This document shows, in pieces, positions 47,540 to 59,180 of a stretch of DNA of 64,000 bases. The position numbers and the translations under genes are program-made. Under the pieces are notes generated by a model. The model was not told the DNA's origin and did not search any database. It saw only the letters and a program-made list of their open reading frames with translations. Position 1 is the stretch's first letter. Every line of letters starts with the position of its first letter. Origin of the DNA: Platerodrilus igneus (lineage: Eukaryota > Arthropoda > Insecta > Coleoptera > Lycidae); the NCBI GenBank assembly GCA_036346225.1, contig JARFIW010001324.1:310001-374000 (forward strand), written 5' to 3'.

Positions 47540-48476
47540 CAGTAAACAATGAACAAGTTAATGCATATTTGGCGCTATCGAAAATATTGAGTTGGCCGAA
47601 ATGATAGTAGAGGATCGTAGTCTGTCATTGAGAGAAGATATTTTTACTGCCTAAATGGCAGAGTCTTTATAAAAGTATTTAGACCATCCAAAGAGTTGAC
47701 ACAATATTTAATTGATTTATTGGACAATTACTCTACATCAACTTATCAGAATTTCAGCCTTGAATATACAAACCAAGGTATAATAATTTTGCAAAAAATG
47801 GGAATAATCTTGTTTTAATAGGTATTGGTTGCATTAGCGTTTTTTGCATGTGGGTGTTATCAAACATTGGTCAACTATAACTTTTTGTGGCGTTAGAGCA
47901 TCGTTAGCAACTGTATTACCGAAGTTGTAGCAGCCCTCAATCAGACCGAGATTTTAATGAATGGGTGGCATTTCCAAGGAATACAGAAGAATTGTCCGGT
48001 ATTCGGGATAGGTATGTGTAGTTTATTACATTAGTAATAATACAAATAGATTCGTTAATATTAGATTCTACACATATGAAATTTTCGGAATTATTAGAGT
48101 AATATATTGCAGTCATGTGGCAATATTAGCACCACAAGTACATGACGAACAATATCCAGAACATATTTATGTAAATAGAAAGAATACCATTCCATTAACG
48201 TGCAACTTGTAGGTTACTCAAAATGTTTCTGGTATTACAAGTAGTATATTATTTTAGATCTGTGAATCAACGTCAAAAATCTTTGTTAATGCATGGTTTC
48301 CCGGAAGCACACATGACACCTATATTTGTAGCAGATCACAAGTTGAAATGGCATTCGTACACTAATACAAAATAGAGGACCTGAATTTAAAGTCTACTAC
48401 AAACTGAACTTACGTAATAATTTGATTGTATAGGAGATTCTGGATACCCTCTACGCGAATAGTTGCAGACAGACAC
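47540..48476 (+). pseudogene. PIF/Harbinger transposase, N-terminal and central part
   Basis: DDE nuclease of a PIF/Harbinger DNA transposon, broken into many frames. Readable motifs are S-L-R-E-D near 47620, E-H-I-Y-V-N-R-K (about 48165-48185) of the nuclease core and W-F-P-G-S-T-H-D (about 48292-48318), the classic W-P-G-S-x-H-D box. It ends with G-D-S-G-Y-P-L (48433-48455). The gene is then interrupted by the hAT element at 48477 and resumes at 52257. Several frameshifts are independent of the insertion. Confidence 0.85.
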
Positions 48477-51400
48477 CAGTGGCGTAACTACGATTTTTGG
48501 GCCCCCCCGCAAAAATTTTAAAGTGGGCTCTCTTTAAAATGTATTACTTTTACTGGCTTATATTTAGCCATATTTTTAAATTATAGTACATGTAGAGAAG
48601 GAAGCAGTATAGAATTAAATACATATACTATATTAATCAAGTGCTTTATTAATTACAAAACCAAATTACATAAATCAAACTTATAAGTTAATTAATATTA
48701 AATCTACATATTTATACGCCGCACAAAATTATTTACACCTAAAAATTTGATACAGTAAAAAAACCTATGAGCTAGCAGACATTCCAAATCAAATTCAAAA
48801 TTTTGTTTTTCTTGCATGTTTTGCTGCAAACGCGTTTATTGTATCCTCTATATTCATATTTTTGGCAGTGTCATGTTCTACTGCTAAGAGGGATAAATCG
48901 TCTAATCTATCTTGTGAAGTGCGGTTCCTAAGATAATTTTTAATAATTTTAATTTTGAGAAAGATCTCTCCGCACTTGCAACGCTAACGGGTAAAGTTAG
49001 GTATAACATTAAGGCTGTTATGGTGTTTGGAAAACTGCTAGAACCTGTAGATTTGGAAAGTACTAGATATTCTAAAATTGTAAGATACCGTTAACATTTT
49101 TAATTCATCACAAATAAGTCTATTATTTTTGAGTGTAGTAAGTTCTATACCTATAGCATCATTTAAATCTTTGTAGTAAAATTTTTGCAATTGTTTTGCC
49201 TTAGATAAAATATCGTCTGCAGTTAAATTCAAAAATACATTAGGTTCTAAGAAATTAAACTTTTCGTTTACATGAAAAAGCGATTTAAAACGATTCGACA
49301 GCTGTGAAATTATAATATCCATTACGCGATAAAATACATTTATTTTAAATTTAAATTCTTCATCATTAAATCGATAATCATTGGATAATTCATCGTAATG
49401 CTTTTTATTTTTGGTTGCCTTTTTTATAAATTCCGGTTTAATATTCCATTGCCCTGCAACTTTCGCTGCTTCCTCCTTGATGTTGGAATAGTTATTTCTT
49501 GTTTCCTTGAAAAATTTTAAAGTTTTTGTAATAAGAGAGTTATCTGATTAATATTCGCCTTTTCACTCTGAGCAGTTTGTGAGAGCTTGTTAAGCTCTTC
49601 TAGAATTTGACTTAAAAACACTTAAAAAATAAAATTAAAATTATCCATGCTAGTTAATATTTGCTTTGCGTCATTTCGTTCATCTGTTTTTTGATATCAT
49701 AATAATTTTATTAAGAGACATTACTATATCTTTATACCGAATTCTTATGGCAGCTAAAGATTTTACTCGATCCGCCCAACGTGTCGGATTTAAGCGTTTC
49801 AATTGTGTGAAATTTTCTTTAAAACAGAAAGCCAATTCCATCTTACTATACTATTAGCAAAAATGTATATATGTTTTCTAAAAGTAGAAAAACGATTCTA
49901 TTTCTTTTATACCTTTAACGGCATCATTTATGACTAGATTTAAGTTATGGGCACTACAGTGCATATATAAGGCTGCAGGCTCTATGTTTAAAATTCTCTT
50001 TGCACGCCAGAATACGTACCGCTCATAACGTTAGCTCCATCGTAGCCCTGCCCTCTACATTTATTTATATCTAATTGCATGTTGGTTAAATTGCTTAATA
50101 TAGTATTACATAGTCCTTCAGCAGATTGGGACTCTACTTTTGTAAAACCCACAAAAGTTTCACAAATATCTATTTTGGTTACCTCTCCCAAGCTGTCTTT
50201 TTAAAATCAATATATCTTACAATTTTACTTAATTGATCAATCTTAGTTATATCCTGTGTAGTGTCTATTATGATTGAGAAAAAGGAGCGGATCTAATTTT
50301 ATTTAATAAAATATTTTTAAGTGTGCGCTTAAAGTATTAATAATATCGTTTTGAATTTTTGGGAAAGATATTTAATTGAACCTTTGGGTCGTTCAAGCAC
50401 TTTTTGTAATATAGGATCATAGTTACTAATTAAATGAACTAAACTTAAGAAATTACCGTTGTAACTGTCTTTTGAATCAGAAAACTTTCTATGTCCTCGA
50501 AATGACAGCATGCGCTGGGATAGTGTTAAAGTAACATTGAAAAGTCTGTGTAAAACATTTTTCCAAAATTCAGTTTCTTGTTTTAATAGTAGAGTATCTT
50601 TCTTATCTATGGTATAATTTTTTTCCACATATCGTAAATAAAACAACAAGTTAAATGAGATTGAGCAAGCAAATGCTCTTTAATTTTTTGATAAACCCTG
50701 CCAATCATTAATTCCGGTCGTCCAACTTGACCTTACTGAAGCAAACAGCCAACATGGTTGACAATAAACACAATTTTTAATTTAGAATAACACAACCACC
50801 CATTTGAATTGTGTGGTAAGTTTAACATATTGCTTTTATTTTCGCTTGCAGTTATTAAGTAATAATAGTGAACTGAAAAACTTCTATTTTTATTATCTTT
50901 AGAAACGCACCATCTGGTCTACACAATCCGTAATTAATTATTTCTTTTCTTAAATTGTCATGTTGTAAAACATTGATTTTTAAAAATGTGCAAAATCGGT
51001 TGGATATTCTTTCGTCAGATCCATAGATAGTTCATTAAGTGAAAAGTACTACTCACATTTACCTCTGTAATTGTAGTGGTATCTAGTTCCAAATTTCTAT
51101 CGCGGCCGTCATTATGTGATGTACTTGCGCCCTGGGTGAGAGTTTTAAAATTGTTGACGACTGCTGTTCGTCTGTAGCGGAACTAGTAGATGCTACTGTC
51201 GAAAGCCCAATTTCTTTCATAGATTGTTCTTGTTTTTCGGACTCTTTAGAAGTAAAAAGGAACTTATTTTGGAATCTTGCTCTTTGATTCTTCCAATAGT
51301 TTCCTTTTCGTTTTTGCAGCGCCGCTTGTAGTGCTCATTGTATATTATTTCCTGCAATTTTGAATGAAATTAATTATAATGTAATTAGATAAGTAATAAT

Positions 51401-52248
51401 TATTTAAAAGCCTTTTGAAATTACAAATAACACATACATACTTTGCTTTAAATGCTTTAATTAACAAAATATAAATGATTTTTATTGAATGCTTAAAGAT
51501 TTATTTATATGTATTTCTCAGCGCGACTTCAACTATGATCAAATCAATAGTAGTTTAATAAAAATAGATATAAATACTTACGTTTAAATATGAAAGACCT
51601 CCTGTAATACGAACACAACACTATTGAGTAAAACGTACTGGAATGCTTTTTACTTCCTTTCCGTTATATATAATGCAGCTAATGCAAATACGTTGCAACC
51701 AGCTGACTAGAAACCACAAAATGAATTTCTTTCTAGTATTATATTTCTAGAAAGCGAAGGTTACTAAGCTACCTGCCATCCTGTGAATCTGTACTGTACA
51801 GACAATAGCCCTTTTATTCCTATTTAAAATCCCACAAACCAAACTAACCCTACTATACGTCGTTTAATAATGCTTTACCACTTTATACAACTTATCACTT
51901 AAGAATAATATAGACATCTTTGTTATTAAAGTTTACAGTCTCTTTCATCTGTTTATTAACCCTTACAAAATAGGACAGAACGGATAGAAAGAAGAAAGGA
52001 TGCAGGCTGCAGGTGGTGTTCAGTATTTATCTTAATTATTATTTCTTGTATTTCAGCAGTTCCTAGTAGTAACATCAAGAAAACGTTCGTTAACCTGCGG
52101 TTTCTGAATTATCTGCAATATTTTCTTGACCGTTTCTTACCTGCCAAATACGTTGAAGATGAATAAGTTGAGTTTATTATCGTTTGGGCCTTCTTGCACT
52201 TGGGGCCCCCGCATAGCGGGGGCTGGCAGGGGTGTAGTTACGCCACTG
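48477..52248 (-). mobile_element. hAT transposon inserted in the Harbinger transposase, full length with TSD
   Basis: A 3772-bp element with TIRs CAGTGGCGTAACTAC (left) and GTAGTTACGCCACTG (right) and the perfect 8-bp target duplication ACAGACAC (48469-48476 and 52249-52256). GC-rich GGGCCCCCCCGC and GGGGGCTGGCAGG tracts lie just inside the ends. The insertion splits the Harbinger nuclease between the G-D-S-G-Y-P-L box and its C-terminal part, so it is younger. It carries one broken minus-strand transposase gene. Confidence 0.97.
48740..51338 (-). pseudogene. hAT transposase of the TTF-finger/DUF4371 (ZMYM1-like) type
   Basis: Putative start at 51338 (MSTTSGAAKTKRK), a basic N-terminus. A TTF-type zinc finger region is readable near 50690-50790 (C-x2-C, then G-I-N-D-W). 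A 106-codon piece is at 50329-50649. The most diagnostic stretch is in 49988-50191: C-R-G-Q-G-Y-D-G-A-N-V-M-S-G, the conserved motif of DUF4371-containing hAT transposases. The piece 49038-49322 belongs to the region before the C-terminal dimerisation domain, remnants of which follow to about 48780. Stops and frameshifts throughout. Confidence 0.88.
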
Positions 52249-52256
52249 ACAGACAC

Positions 52257-52560
52257 CCGTACGAGATCCAGAATTTTGATATAATGCAACATTTCTTATA
52301 GCTCGAGGGACAATCGAACGCTGTAATGGATTGTTAAAGGCGCGATTTCAGTGTTTATCGCACCACCATGTGTTACATTATTTACTATCTAAGGCTTCAC
52401 TCATTATTAATGCTTGCACTGTGCTACACAATATATGTATTGATATCGATAATCCCAAAGTGTTCTTGATTTTGGTATCATTCAAGACAATGTTGTGTTT
52501 GGGAATTACCAAGAACTAAATGAATGGTAGAAATTTACAAGCACGCATCATACGAAATTA
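52257..52560 (+). pseudogene. PIF/Harbinger transposase, C-terminal part
   Basis: It continues the Harbinger gene beyond the hAT. Fragments corresponding to Y-N-x-x-x-x-x-x-R are readable near 52280-52320. A 62-codon open piece (52331-52519) follows with L-K-A-R-F-Q-C-L-S and K-A-S-L-I-I-N-A-C-T-V-L-H-N-I-C-I, the conserved C-terminal end of PIF nucleases. Confidence 0.88.
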
Positions 52561-52620
52561 TTTTGCATAATATGCTTTCGAAGGATGCACTTGTGCATAC
52601 TACCAAATTTTGCAAAATTA

Positions 52621-53159
52621 TATAGCGGGCTACTATTAATGCGTTTTACTAATTTAAAACAAGTAATAACAAAAGTCTTTATTACTCACTATTCACAAGT
52701 CTAATTAACAGTATATGCCTTATTTATAGATGGTTTCAGTCCAATTAACAACGAAGCACTATCAAACTAACGCTATTTAGAAGCATTAATATCTTCTTAA
52801 ACTAAATCCTTAACCATAGGTCTTCTTAACAACACTTACACTACTATAATTTATTTATTACACTTTTGTCTATTTATATACAGGCTGGCGGTTCAATACA
52901 CACTTTCACATTACACAAATTGATATTCACTAATAGGACTTTCAAAATTTAATAAACCAACTAACTATACACGAGATGATTTATATACGACATTTTGGTA
53001 TAGACTAACTCTGTACTTCATCAGCGGTCTTATATCTACCCTGAATTAAATAGGTGATTCATTCTCCGGTATATGCTAAAAGGTTCTAGGCTTCTGTAGT
53101 AGATACATTGCATACGGCGCTTGTGTGTTTGACGGGTTGCTTAATAGTAGCTCGTAACA
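52621..53159 (-). repeat. Solo LTR of the Gypsy family, minus orientation
   Basis: The reverse complement of this segment is similar over its whole length to the LTRs at 53504 and 59347. Shared blocks include TGTTACGAGCTACT, AATCATCTCGTGTA and TTGTTATTACTTG, with an additional diverged stretch near its U3 start. No internal region accompanies it, so it is a solo LTR left by LTR-LTR recombination. The 3' terminus (left end) has lost or changed its first bases. ATAT lies at 52620-52623 and directly after the right end (53160-53163), consistent with a 4-bp duplication. It is more diverged than the two LTRs of the neighbouring full element are from each other. Confidence 0.85.
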
Positions 53160-53499
53160 ATATGCACATGCAATGTGCTTCAGTAATTGCAACAATATAA
53201 TTATTATTATTGTACCAATCGGATTAGTGTATTTTGTACATCGTGCAAACAATAATGTCACAAAGTTAAATGCATAAGAATACTCGTATGTCTAAAACGC
53301 GGTGTAACAACAGAAAAATGATTTCGTGACAAAAATAAATAATTTCCAAAGGTAATGTAATATAATAATGTAATATAATATAATATAGTATACAACACGT
53401 TCTACAAATTTCTCTAGACACCTGTTTATATTTAATTGGATAGTGATTCAAATGATTGGAAAATAATAATCAATGAAATATTTAATACCTAATATAAAC
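53160..53499. other. Short stretch between the solo LTR and the Gypsy element
   Basis: AT-rich; no coding signal. Probably part of the original Harbinger element or its flank. Confidence 0.35.
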
Positions 53500-53503
53500 A
53501 TAT

Positions 53504-54040
53504 TGTTACGAGCTACTGCTAGGCAACCCATCAAACACACAGCTACATAACCGATGGTATATCCTACGGAACTCCCGAACGTTCTAGTAAACAGTAGAAT
53601 ATGAGTCATCTATTTAATTCAGAGTATATATAAAATCGGTGATTAATGTAGCAGTTAGTCTATATCAAAATGTCATATATAAATCATCTCGTGTACAGTT
53701 AGTTGATCATTACGTTTTAAAAGTTTTATAGCAAATATAAATTCGTGTTATGTGAACGTGTATATTGTACCGCCAGCTGTACACAAATAGACAAAAGTGT
53801 AATAAATAAATTATAGAAGTGTTACTGTTGTTAAGAAGACTTATGGTTAAGAATTTAGTTTAAGAAGATTTTAGTGCCTTGTAAATGGCATTAGTGTGAT
53901 AGTACTTCATTGTTAATTGGACTGCAACCATTTATGAATAAGACATATACTGTTAATTACACTTGTGTACAGTGAGCAATAAAGACTTTTGTTATTACTT
54001 GTTTTAAATTAGTGAAACTCGTTAATAGTAGCCTACTACA
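53504..54040 (+). repeat. Gypsy 5' LTR
   Basis: It begins TGTTACG and ends CTACTACA. It contains TATATATAAAATCGG (TATA-like, about 53626) and AATAAAGACT (poly(A) signal, about 53980). It pairs with 59347-59882. Confidence 0.96.
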
Positions 54041-54041
54041 C

Positions 54042-54058
54042 TGGTGTCAGGTTGTGTT
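54042..54058 (+). promoter_or_regulatory. Gypsy primer-binding site candidate
   Basis: TGGTGTCAGGTTGTG starts one base after the 5' LTR. TGG is the expected complement of a tRNA CCA end. The sequence resembles sites complementary to a tRNA-Leu 3' end; the tRNA identity is from memory and unverified. Confidence 0.6.
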
Positions 54059-54099
54059 GGGTGATTAATTAAGTCTAAAGACATTTGAGCAGTTTGTAT

Positions 54100-55330
54100 A
54101 TGCCAGTTACAAGAAGCCAAAATAAAATGGACGCAGAAACTTTCATGAATTTCCTTAAGGATTTTAAATCCAGTATGGAAGAGTGGTTTACTGAAAATGC
54201 TGAGAAAATGGAAAAAGGGTCTGCTAAACTAGAAGTGACACAATGCAAACGTAGTGAGGTCAGTTAAATTAGAATCAACCCTTAAAGAAAAGTTAAGTGA
54301 AAATGCTAAGAAAATGTAATAAAGGTTTAGTGAAAATGCTGTGAAAATAGAAAAGTTGAATGAAAAGACAGTCACGTTAGAACAAAGATCAAGGAAAAGC
54401 TCCATTGCATTGAAAGAAGATGTCACCGAACAGGTAAAAATGATTGAGTAAAAGTTGGACAGTAAATTGGTAAAAATGGAAGAAGATGTGATGGGGCTGC
54501 AAGAACACATGATTTCAATAACAGCCCGGCCACATGAATTAGCAAACCAAGTTGTAAATCAGAGTCAATACCGTCAAAATTTAAAGTGAAACCACCCACA
54601 TTCGATGGTAAAACACCTTGGCCCAGATATTTGAAACAATTTGAAGCTGCTGCAATAGCCAACGGTTGGTACAACAAGGCAAAGGCTACTTCCTTAATAC
54701 TAGCGCTACGGGGGGAAGCTCTTAATATCTTGCAAACCATTCCCGATCACCAACAGAATGATTACGGCTCTTAACATCGAAGCTTAAGATCACATATGGA
54801 GACGCTCACCTTCAACAGGTTTACCATGCATAAGTTAAGAACCGCTCACAAAAGACAAATGAAAGACTGCAAAAATTCGAAGCTGACGTTGCTAGATTAG
54901 TAGATTGGCATACCCAACGGCACCAGATAGCTTCCTCAAACAACTGGCTGTTCAAATATTGTGGATGGCGTTAAAGATGGCGAAATTCAGCAAGCGCTAC
55001 GATTAGCACGGCCAAAAATGTTAGATGACGCACTGGCTCATGCGCTTGAATTTGAAGCAGCTAAGCAGACATCACATAGAGTGAGTCACAAGTTCGGTCT
55101 GCCGTAAAGAACCTGGCCATTCGCAGAACAGCATAGAAGGAATAATCAACCGTGTGGCGGAAAGGCTTGAAAGACAACGACCGCGGAAAAGGGGTCTGCA
55201 ATGCTGGAACTACGGTGAAGTTGGTCATATACAGAGATGCTGTACTCAATCAAAGAAACAACCGGTTGAACAGCAGGGAAGACTAAAGCACAAGGTAGTG
55301 TCCCGGAGATTATCATCCGTGCTGCATCGT
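54100..55330 (+). pseudogene. Gypsy gag
   Basis: The likely start is the ATG at 54100 (MPVTRSQNK). A Lys/Glu-rich coiled-coil-like region to about 54520 is interrupted by stops. Then comes the capsid core with K-P-P-T-F-D-G-K and a Trp four residues on (54580-54620), typical of arthropod Gypsy gag. A nucleocapsid zinc knuckle lies at about 55200-55245: C-W-N-Y-G-x3-G-H-x4-C, where the second Cys is replaced by Tyr. At least four stops or frameshifts occur. Confidence 0.85.
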
Positions 55331-56017
55331 CAATGCGAAGTCTGGACAGCATTTATATCGATGGTAAAATTAATAGTAGGGTTGTCCGATTACTCGTAGA
55401 TACAGGAGCGACAAGGACTATTGTGAGACCAGATTTGGTTGATCGTGGAGAAGTGCTACCTGCATCGGTATGTCTTCGAACGGCAAGAGGTAAGAAAATT
55501 TCTACTCACGGAGAGACTGCCGTAACGTTGGGAATTGGAGACAAAGTAATTAAAATCATTGGGCGTTGGTAGCTGAAATTACAGAAGAAGTTTTCTTGGG
55601 AATGAATCTCATGAGAGAATATGGGTTTCATGTGAACATGAAAGAAAATGTGCTTCGGATAGATGATGATGAGATTCCAGTAACTAGTAACCAGACGATG
55701 CAAGTTTGAATGATTTGTGATTTGAAAATAGCCGAGAAGACAGAAATGATCGTGATAGGACGCCCGGATGGTACGTTCCGGGAAGGACAAATGTGCATGA
55801 TGGAAGCAACTGAAACGGGAATGGGTCAGAAGGGATTACTGATTGGAAGAACACTGGTGCGCTCTCGAAGTATGATACCAGTAAGAGTGCTAAACATTAA
55901 TCCGCATACAGTGACCTTGAACAAAGACATGTTTATGGGAAGTTGCATTCCAGTATGCCATTTAAACGTTGCGTGGACGACACTTAAGACAAAACAGCCA
56001 ACGTTTGCTCACAGAAA
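55331..56017 (+). pseudogene. Gypsy aspartic protease and linker to RT
   Basis: The active-site motif V-D-T-G-A-T is at about 55396-55413 within an open piece at 55333-55572. A second open piece (55710-56024) covers the protease-RT linker. A frameshift lies near 55570 and a stop near 55708. The enzyme normally matures Gag-Pol. Confidence 0.85.
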
Positions 56018-57440
56018 TTGCTAGATATGTTGATACCTTCGTGTCAAGGATTAAACGGCAAAGTAAAAGAACTGGTCGGACGATATCGAGGTGTGTTTGC
56101 ACTGGATAATGGTGAGAAAGGAAGGACGAACGTTGTGCAACACAAGATCAATACTGGAGATGCGCAACCGATACGACAACGTCCCAGGCGGCTTCCTTTG
56201 GCAAAACGTCACGAAGCCGAGCAAATTATCACAGATATGGAAAAACAGGGGGTGATTCAGCTCTAGGATAGTTCATGGGCATCCCCGTTAGTGCTTGTCA
56301 AGAAAATGGATGAATCGACAAGGTTTTGTGTAGACTACCAGCGGCTAAACAATTTTACAAAGAAAGACAGCTATCCTTTGCCCAGAATAGATGACACCTT
56401 GGATACTCTATCCGGATCTAAATGGTTTTCGACCTTGGACTTGATAAGCGGATACTGGCAGATAGGCTTGGAGCCAAACGATAAAGAGAAAACTGCGTTT
56501 ACAATTGGAATTGGATTATGGCAGCTCAAGGTCATGCCTTTTGGATTATACAATGCCCCTACTACTTTTGAACGTTTGATGAAGGCGATACTGCGCGGAC
56601 TGTCCTGGAAAACATGTCTGGTGTACCTAAACGACTCGATAGTGTTAGGGCGGTCTTTTAAAGAACGTCTTAAAAGTCTACAGGAGATATTCTAAAAATT
56701 ACACGGGGCACAACTTACCTTGAGCCCTAAAAAATGTCACTTATTTGGAAAAGAGGTGAAATACCTAGGACATGTCGTTTCGGGGACCGGAAAAAGAGCC
56801 TACCCTGACAAGATAAAAACGGCACAAGAGTGGCCTACACCAGCAGATATACAGCAACTACACAGTTTTCTAGGGTTGTGTACATATTACTGATGTTTTA
56901 TACTAGGGTTTGCGAACATTGCCAAACCGTTGACGTAATTAACCGAAGATGGACAAGAATATAATAGGAATAACAATCTACCACAGCGCATTTCAACAAC
57001 TGAAACAGCTACTGGTTACAGCACCAATTCTGAGTTATCCACGGATAGAGGGGAAATTTGTGTTGGATACCGATGCCAGTAACACAGCTATAGGAAGCGT
57101 TCTTTCTCAAGTGCAAAACGGACAAGAAAAGTTATTGGATATTTCAGCAAGGTCTTGTCGCGGCCAGAAGGGAACTATTGTGTGACAAGAAGTGAGCTGT
57201 TGGCCTTCGTCAAATTCGTAGAGCATTTTTATAAGTAGTCATACGGCCGTAAGTTCCTGTTAAGAACAGACCATGCTGCACTAAAATGGTTGCTGTAGTT
57301 TAGATACCCTGAAGGGCAATTTGCAAGGTGGATAGACCGGCTTAATTAATATGACTTTGACACAGAACATCGGAATGCAGACGCTCTGTCATGGAGACCT
57401 TGTCAGGGAGACTGCAAACATTGCTCCATAGAATGACGGT
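56018..57440 (+). pseudogene. Gypsy reverse transcriptase and RNase H
   Basis: RT fingers and palm are open in 56018-56266 and 56291-56695, in one frame separated by a stop. The motifs F-C-V-D-Y-x-x-L-N, Y-P-L-P-R-I-D and [12 protein letters not shown] are intact. The catalytic box reads Y-L-N-D (56624-56635) instead of Y-x-D-D, so one metal-binding Asp is lost. The RNase H start, V-L-D-T-D-A-S (about 57060-57082), is in the piece 56949-57185. Further downstream, H-x-A-L-K-W-L (about 57270) and the D-A-L-S end (57380) are readable in other frames. Inactive. Confidence 0.9.
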
Positions 57441-57639
57441 AACCGATGATACTTGGCAGCCCAAAGGAATACGAGAAGACCAGGAGAATGACGCTGAATT
57501 GGGACGTATTATTTAGTGGAAAAGTAGAGGACAACGACCAGCTTCGGAAAAAATGAGTATTTCAAGTAGGAGCCTGAAGGCATACTGGGCACAGTGAGAC
57601 TCCTTGGTGATTGAAAATAGAATCTTGAGACAACGCCTG

Positions 57640-58760
57640 AAATGAAAAGATGGCACAGTGTTGCAGCACTTGCACGATGGTATTTCCAGAGGGCACTTTG
57701 GCGTGAAAAAAACTCTTGAAGGAGTTAGAGAAAGATTCTATTGGGTGAACTGCAAGGAAGATGTGAAGGAGTGGTGCCGGAAATATGAGTTGTGTGCCTC
57801 TGGAAATGGCCCGGTCACAAAACGGAAAGCCCCAATGAGACAGTATAACGTGGGGAATCCTTTTGAGAGGGTGACCATTGATATAGATGGTCCGTTTCCT
57901 GAATCAGAGAAAGGAAATAAATACATCTTAGTTGCAATGGATTATTTCCTAACTAAGAAGCCGAGACGGTTGCAGATGTTCTGGTGAAAGAGTTGTTTTG
58001 TCGCTTTGAAGTTCCCTTGCAATTACATTCCGATCAAGGTCGGAATTTCGAATCATCGTTGTTTCAGAACGTTTGCAAACACCTTGGAATCAGGAAGACT
58101 AGAACCACACCACTTTATCCTCAATCGGATGGAATGGTTGAAAGAATGAACAGGACGTTAGGAAAGTACCTAGCCAAAGTTGTCTCTGAACATCAACGAG
58201 ACTGGGACCAATATTTACATTTGTTCCTACTGGCGTACCGATTTTCGGTACATGACAGCACAGAATACTCTCCCGCTTGCGTGATGTTAGGACGTGAGTT
58301 ACGGCTACCATGTGATCTTCAGTTTGGATTTAAACCTGGAGATAAGATCGCAGGTAAAGATTACGTTAGCAAGCTTCGTGAAAGATCAAATAGCATTCAC
58401 GAAAACGTCCGAAAGAATATCCAGGCAGCAGGCAATCGAATAAAATCACAATATGACACGAGAGCTCAAGAAGGTGGTTATCAACCTGAAGTGTTAGTGT
58501 GGTTGTATAATCCACAAAGAAAGCGTTGGTTGTTGCCAAAAATACAAAGACAATGGGTAGGCCCGTACAAAGTGTTAACAAAAATTAATGATGTAGTGTA
58601 CGGGATCAGAAAATCACCCCGTGGTAAACCGAAAGTGGTACACTTTGACCGTTCAACATCCTACGCTGACAACAACCAGGAAAGCTTGAATAATGAGAAT
58701 GGTGTTCGACAAGTTATTAATCATGAGCCAAATGTAGATTTTAAGAATTTTATAGCGGCG
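57640..58760 (+). pseudogene. Gypsy integrase
   Basis: The zinc-binding N-terminus (H-x-G-x-x-x-G-H-F-G at about 57670-57702, then W-C and C) is in 57658-57987. The first catalytic Asp follows in T-I-D-I-D-G-P-F. A frameshift near 57950 separates the second Asp (H-S-D-Q-G-R-N-F, about 58028) and the Glu (M-V-E-R-M-N-R, about 58135), both in the 284-codon piece 57984-58838. All three catalytic residues are thus present but in two frames. A C-terminal W-V-G-P-Y-K-V motif (about 58555-58575) is the GPY/F module. There is no chromodomain. Confidence 0.92.
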
Positions 58761-58789
58761 TATGGTGGTTCCGCTAAGGCGAGATTTGG

Positions 58790-59180
58790 CGTTGTTGTTG
58801 AAAAACAGCAAGATCTGTTTAAAGCACCTGAAGAGTAATTCCTTGCACATTGCGTAGCTCAAAATTTGGAAATAGCTGTTGTTTTCAAGAAAAAGTTTGG
58901 ATGTGTGGATAAATTAGTACAACAGCAGCCAACTGTAGGAAAAGCTTCGGTTCTTCAGGATAAAGATCGTTATGTTTACTATCTGGTCACAAAGAATTCT
59001 TCATGGCAGAGACCTATTTGTGGACATCTATGGGAAGCTTTGCTGAATCTTAAGGCTCAGATGATGGAAAATGGAGTAATAAGTTAGGCTGTGGATTGGA
59101 TCGCTTACATTGGAGAATAGTCCGAAATATGCTAGAAGTAATTTTTCAGGGAACCAACCTCCGGGTCCTTGTTTGTTGTT
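58790..59180 (+). pseudogene. TARG1/OARD1-like macrodomain at the C-terminus of Gypsy pol
   Basis: Macrodomains of the TARG1 type bind ADP-ribose and remove it from modified proteins. Here D-L-F-K-A-P (58812-58829), L-A-H-C-V-A, I-A-V-V-F-K-K-K-F-G (about 58869-58898), Y-V-Y-Y-L-V-T-K and G-C-G-L-D-R-L-H-W (59087-59113) follow one another as in human TARG1. The Lys of V-T-K (58992-58994) and the Asp of G-L-D-R (59099-59101) correspond to catalytic Lys84 and Asp125 of TARG1. The start is in frame with integrase. A TAA (58836-58838) interrupts it, the G-x-G loop before I-A-V is deleted, and a frameshift near 59080 precedes G-C-G-L-D. Not functional as read. The family call is from motif recall. 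Confidence 0.85.

Noticed and set aside
54229..54740. Minus-strand ORFs of 93-105 codons inside Gypsy
   Set aside because: Antisense to gag; no motif of their own.
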